Of a stretch of DNA of 64,000 nt, positions 63,364 through 64,000 are shown piece after piece. The stretch comes from Desulfosporosinus fructosivorans. Lineage in GTDB: Bacteria; Bacillota; Desulfitobacteriia; Desulfitobacteriales; Desulfitobacteriaceae. The stretch is from positions 744,001 to 808,000 of the forward strand of contig NZ_SPQQ01000001.1 in assembly GCF_004766045.1 (NCBI RefSeq), read 5' to 3'. A program made the translations under genes and the position numbers. The notes below the pieces were generated by a model. The model searched no databases. It worked only from the letters and a program-made list of their open reading frames with translations, and was not told the DNA's origin. How positions within the stretch are numbered: the stretch's first letter is position 1; each line of letters opens with the position of its first letter.

Positions 63364-64000
63364 ATGAGCCTATTGGCCCGATTTGAAGGAATGGCCGAAT
63401 TTCTCTTTACCGGAGCTTTCAAAAAAGGCGCTGCCCGCCTTCAACCTGTGGAAATTGCTAAAGAACTTGTGAAGGCGATGCTTAAAAATAAGCAGGTCAG
63501 CATTTCGCAGGTTTATGTACCGAATATTTATCGGGTTTATCTCCATTCTAGTGATTGGGGGCCTTTGGCTAGTTTTGGGGATGTGTTTCTTATAGAACTT
63601 TCGAAGTATTTATTTGCGGAAGCGACTCGGAATGGATATACGTTTTTAAGCAAACCGGCCATTGAATTGCATTCGGATGAGACGGTTAATCCCCGAGAAA
63701 TGGTTGTTGAAGTTGATTTTGATGACTCTATTGACGTACACTGGGGTGATGAGGAAGAAGCGGAGACCGTGGATGAACCTGATTGGCGGGAGAGTACAAC
63801 CATCTTTAAAGAAAGTGTTAAGCCAAAATTATCAGATCAGGGTCTTGAAGGAAGGAATCCAGAGTACTTTATCGAAATTAAAGAAGGACCAGATATTGGT
63901 CAGAAGTTTTTGCTGAAGGATGAGGAGGTTTTCATAGGTCGCCATGGACAATGTGAGTTGGTACTCCATGATCCTGAGGTTTCGCGGCGGCATCTGAAGC
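63364..64000 (+). CDS. DUF3662 and FHA domain protein (FhaA-like), truncated by window end
   Basis: At least 212 residues are visible and the reading frame runs off the window. The N-terminal DUF3662 domain (about 1-115) begins LLARFEGMAEFLFTGAFKKG and includes LQPVEIAKELVKAMLKNKQ. An acidic linker follows (about 120-170). An FHA domain then starts with YFIEIKEGPDIGQKFLL and has the phosphothreonine-binding signature FIGRHGQCELVL and PEVSRRHLK. FhaA-type proteins read Ser/Thr kinase signals in cell-wall control, so kinase or SEDS genes are expected downstream. GTGAG lies just before ATG 63364. Confidence 0.9.
   Translation, partial: MSLLARFEGMAEFLFTGAFKKGAARLQPVEIAKELVKAMLKNKQVSISQVYVPNIYRVYLHSSDWGPLASFGDVFLIELSKYLFAEATRNGYTFLSKPAIELHSDETVNPREMVVEVDFDDSIDVHWGDEEEAETVDEPDWRESTTIFKESVKPKLSDQGLEGRNPEYFIEIKEGPDIGQKFLLKDEEVFIGRHGQCELVLHDPEVSRRHLK

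Overview
The window looks like the chromosome of an anaerobic, spore-forming, low-to-mid GC Firmicute of the Peptococcaceae type (Desulfosporosinus/Desulfitobacterium-like). This is inferred from gene content and order: split glycine decarboxylase, a PyrR-controlled pyr operon with pyrK and a class 1B pyrD, a YteA-family protein, a Clostridia-style yicC-remA-gmk-rpoZ-coaBC ... priA-def-fmt-rsmB-rlmN cluster, and a Tat-exported molybdoenzyme with a haem-type sensor kinase. No rRNA, tRNA, CRISPR array or intact insertion sequence was seen.

Layout. 0-5.7 kb: gcvPA-gcvPB, two radical-SAM genes resembling the two-protein lipoyl synthase LipS1/LipS2, and a LipM-like octanoyltransferase, together a glycine-cleavage and lipoylation block. 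5.8-10.6 kb: comB-like, pduL, a DUF5665 membrane protein, a YteA/DksA-type zinc-finger protein, lspA and an rluD-type pseudouridine synthase. 10.9-22.2 kb: complete de novo UMP operon pyrR-pyrB-pyrC-carA-carB-pyrK-pyrD-pyrF-pyrE with two PyrR attenuators. 22.5-26.6 kb: universal stress protein, alkaline-phosphatase-superfamily protein, DUF454 protein and a TraB/PrgY-like protein. 26.6-29.9 kb: TPP riboswitch followed by a thiamine-binding protein and a ThiX/ThiY/ThiZ-like ABC transporter. 30.0-31.6 kb: a broken remnant of an aldehyde:ferredoxin oxidoreductase, then a PLP aminotransferase. 31.7-39.4 kb: a two-component system with a c-haem-like sensor (minus strand) facing a torD-dmsA-dmsB-dmsC-type respiratory cluster. 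39.7-46.9 kb: rqcH, a Ca2+-type P-ATPase, an MFS transporter and dapF. 47.3-64 kb: yicC, remA, gmk, rpoZ, coaBC, metK, then a phenylacetate-CoA ligase/ACT pair and uraA (minus strand, with a third PyrR attenuator), then priA, def, fmt, a YugP-type metalloprotease, rsmB, rlmN and a truncated DUF3662/FHA protein.

How it fits together. GcvP needs lipoylated GcvH, and the adjacent genes could supply octanoyl transfer and sulfur insertion. PyrR would co-regulate UMP synthesis and uracil uptake from three leader RNAs. TPP controls uptake of thiamine or its precursor. The sensor kinase and response regulator probably tune the neighbouring molybdoenzyme to redox conditions.

The least explained part is the repeat content between genes: a two-hairpin element present three times (7.4, 39.7, 62.1 kb); a ~125-bp palindromic element present twice, inside the pyr and thi operons, with a covarying base pair; REP-like 'gggacggttct' palindromes at 47 kb; and an 80-bp direct/inverted repeat block followed by a 9-bp tandem array between def and fmt.
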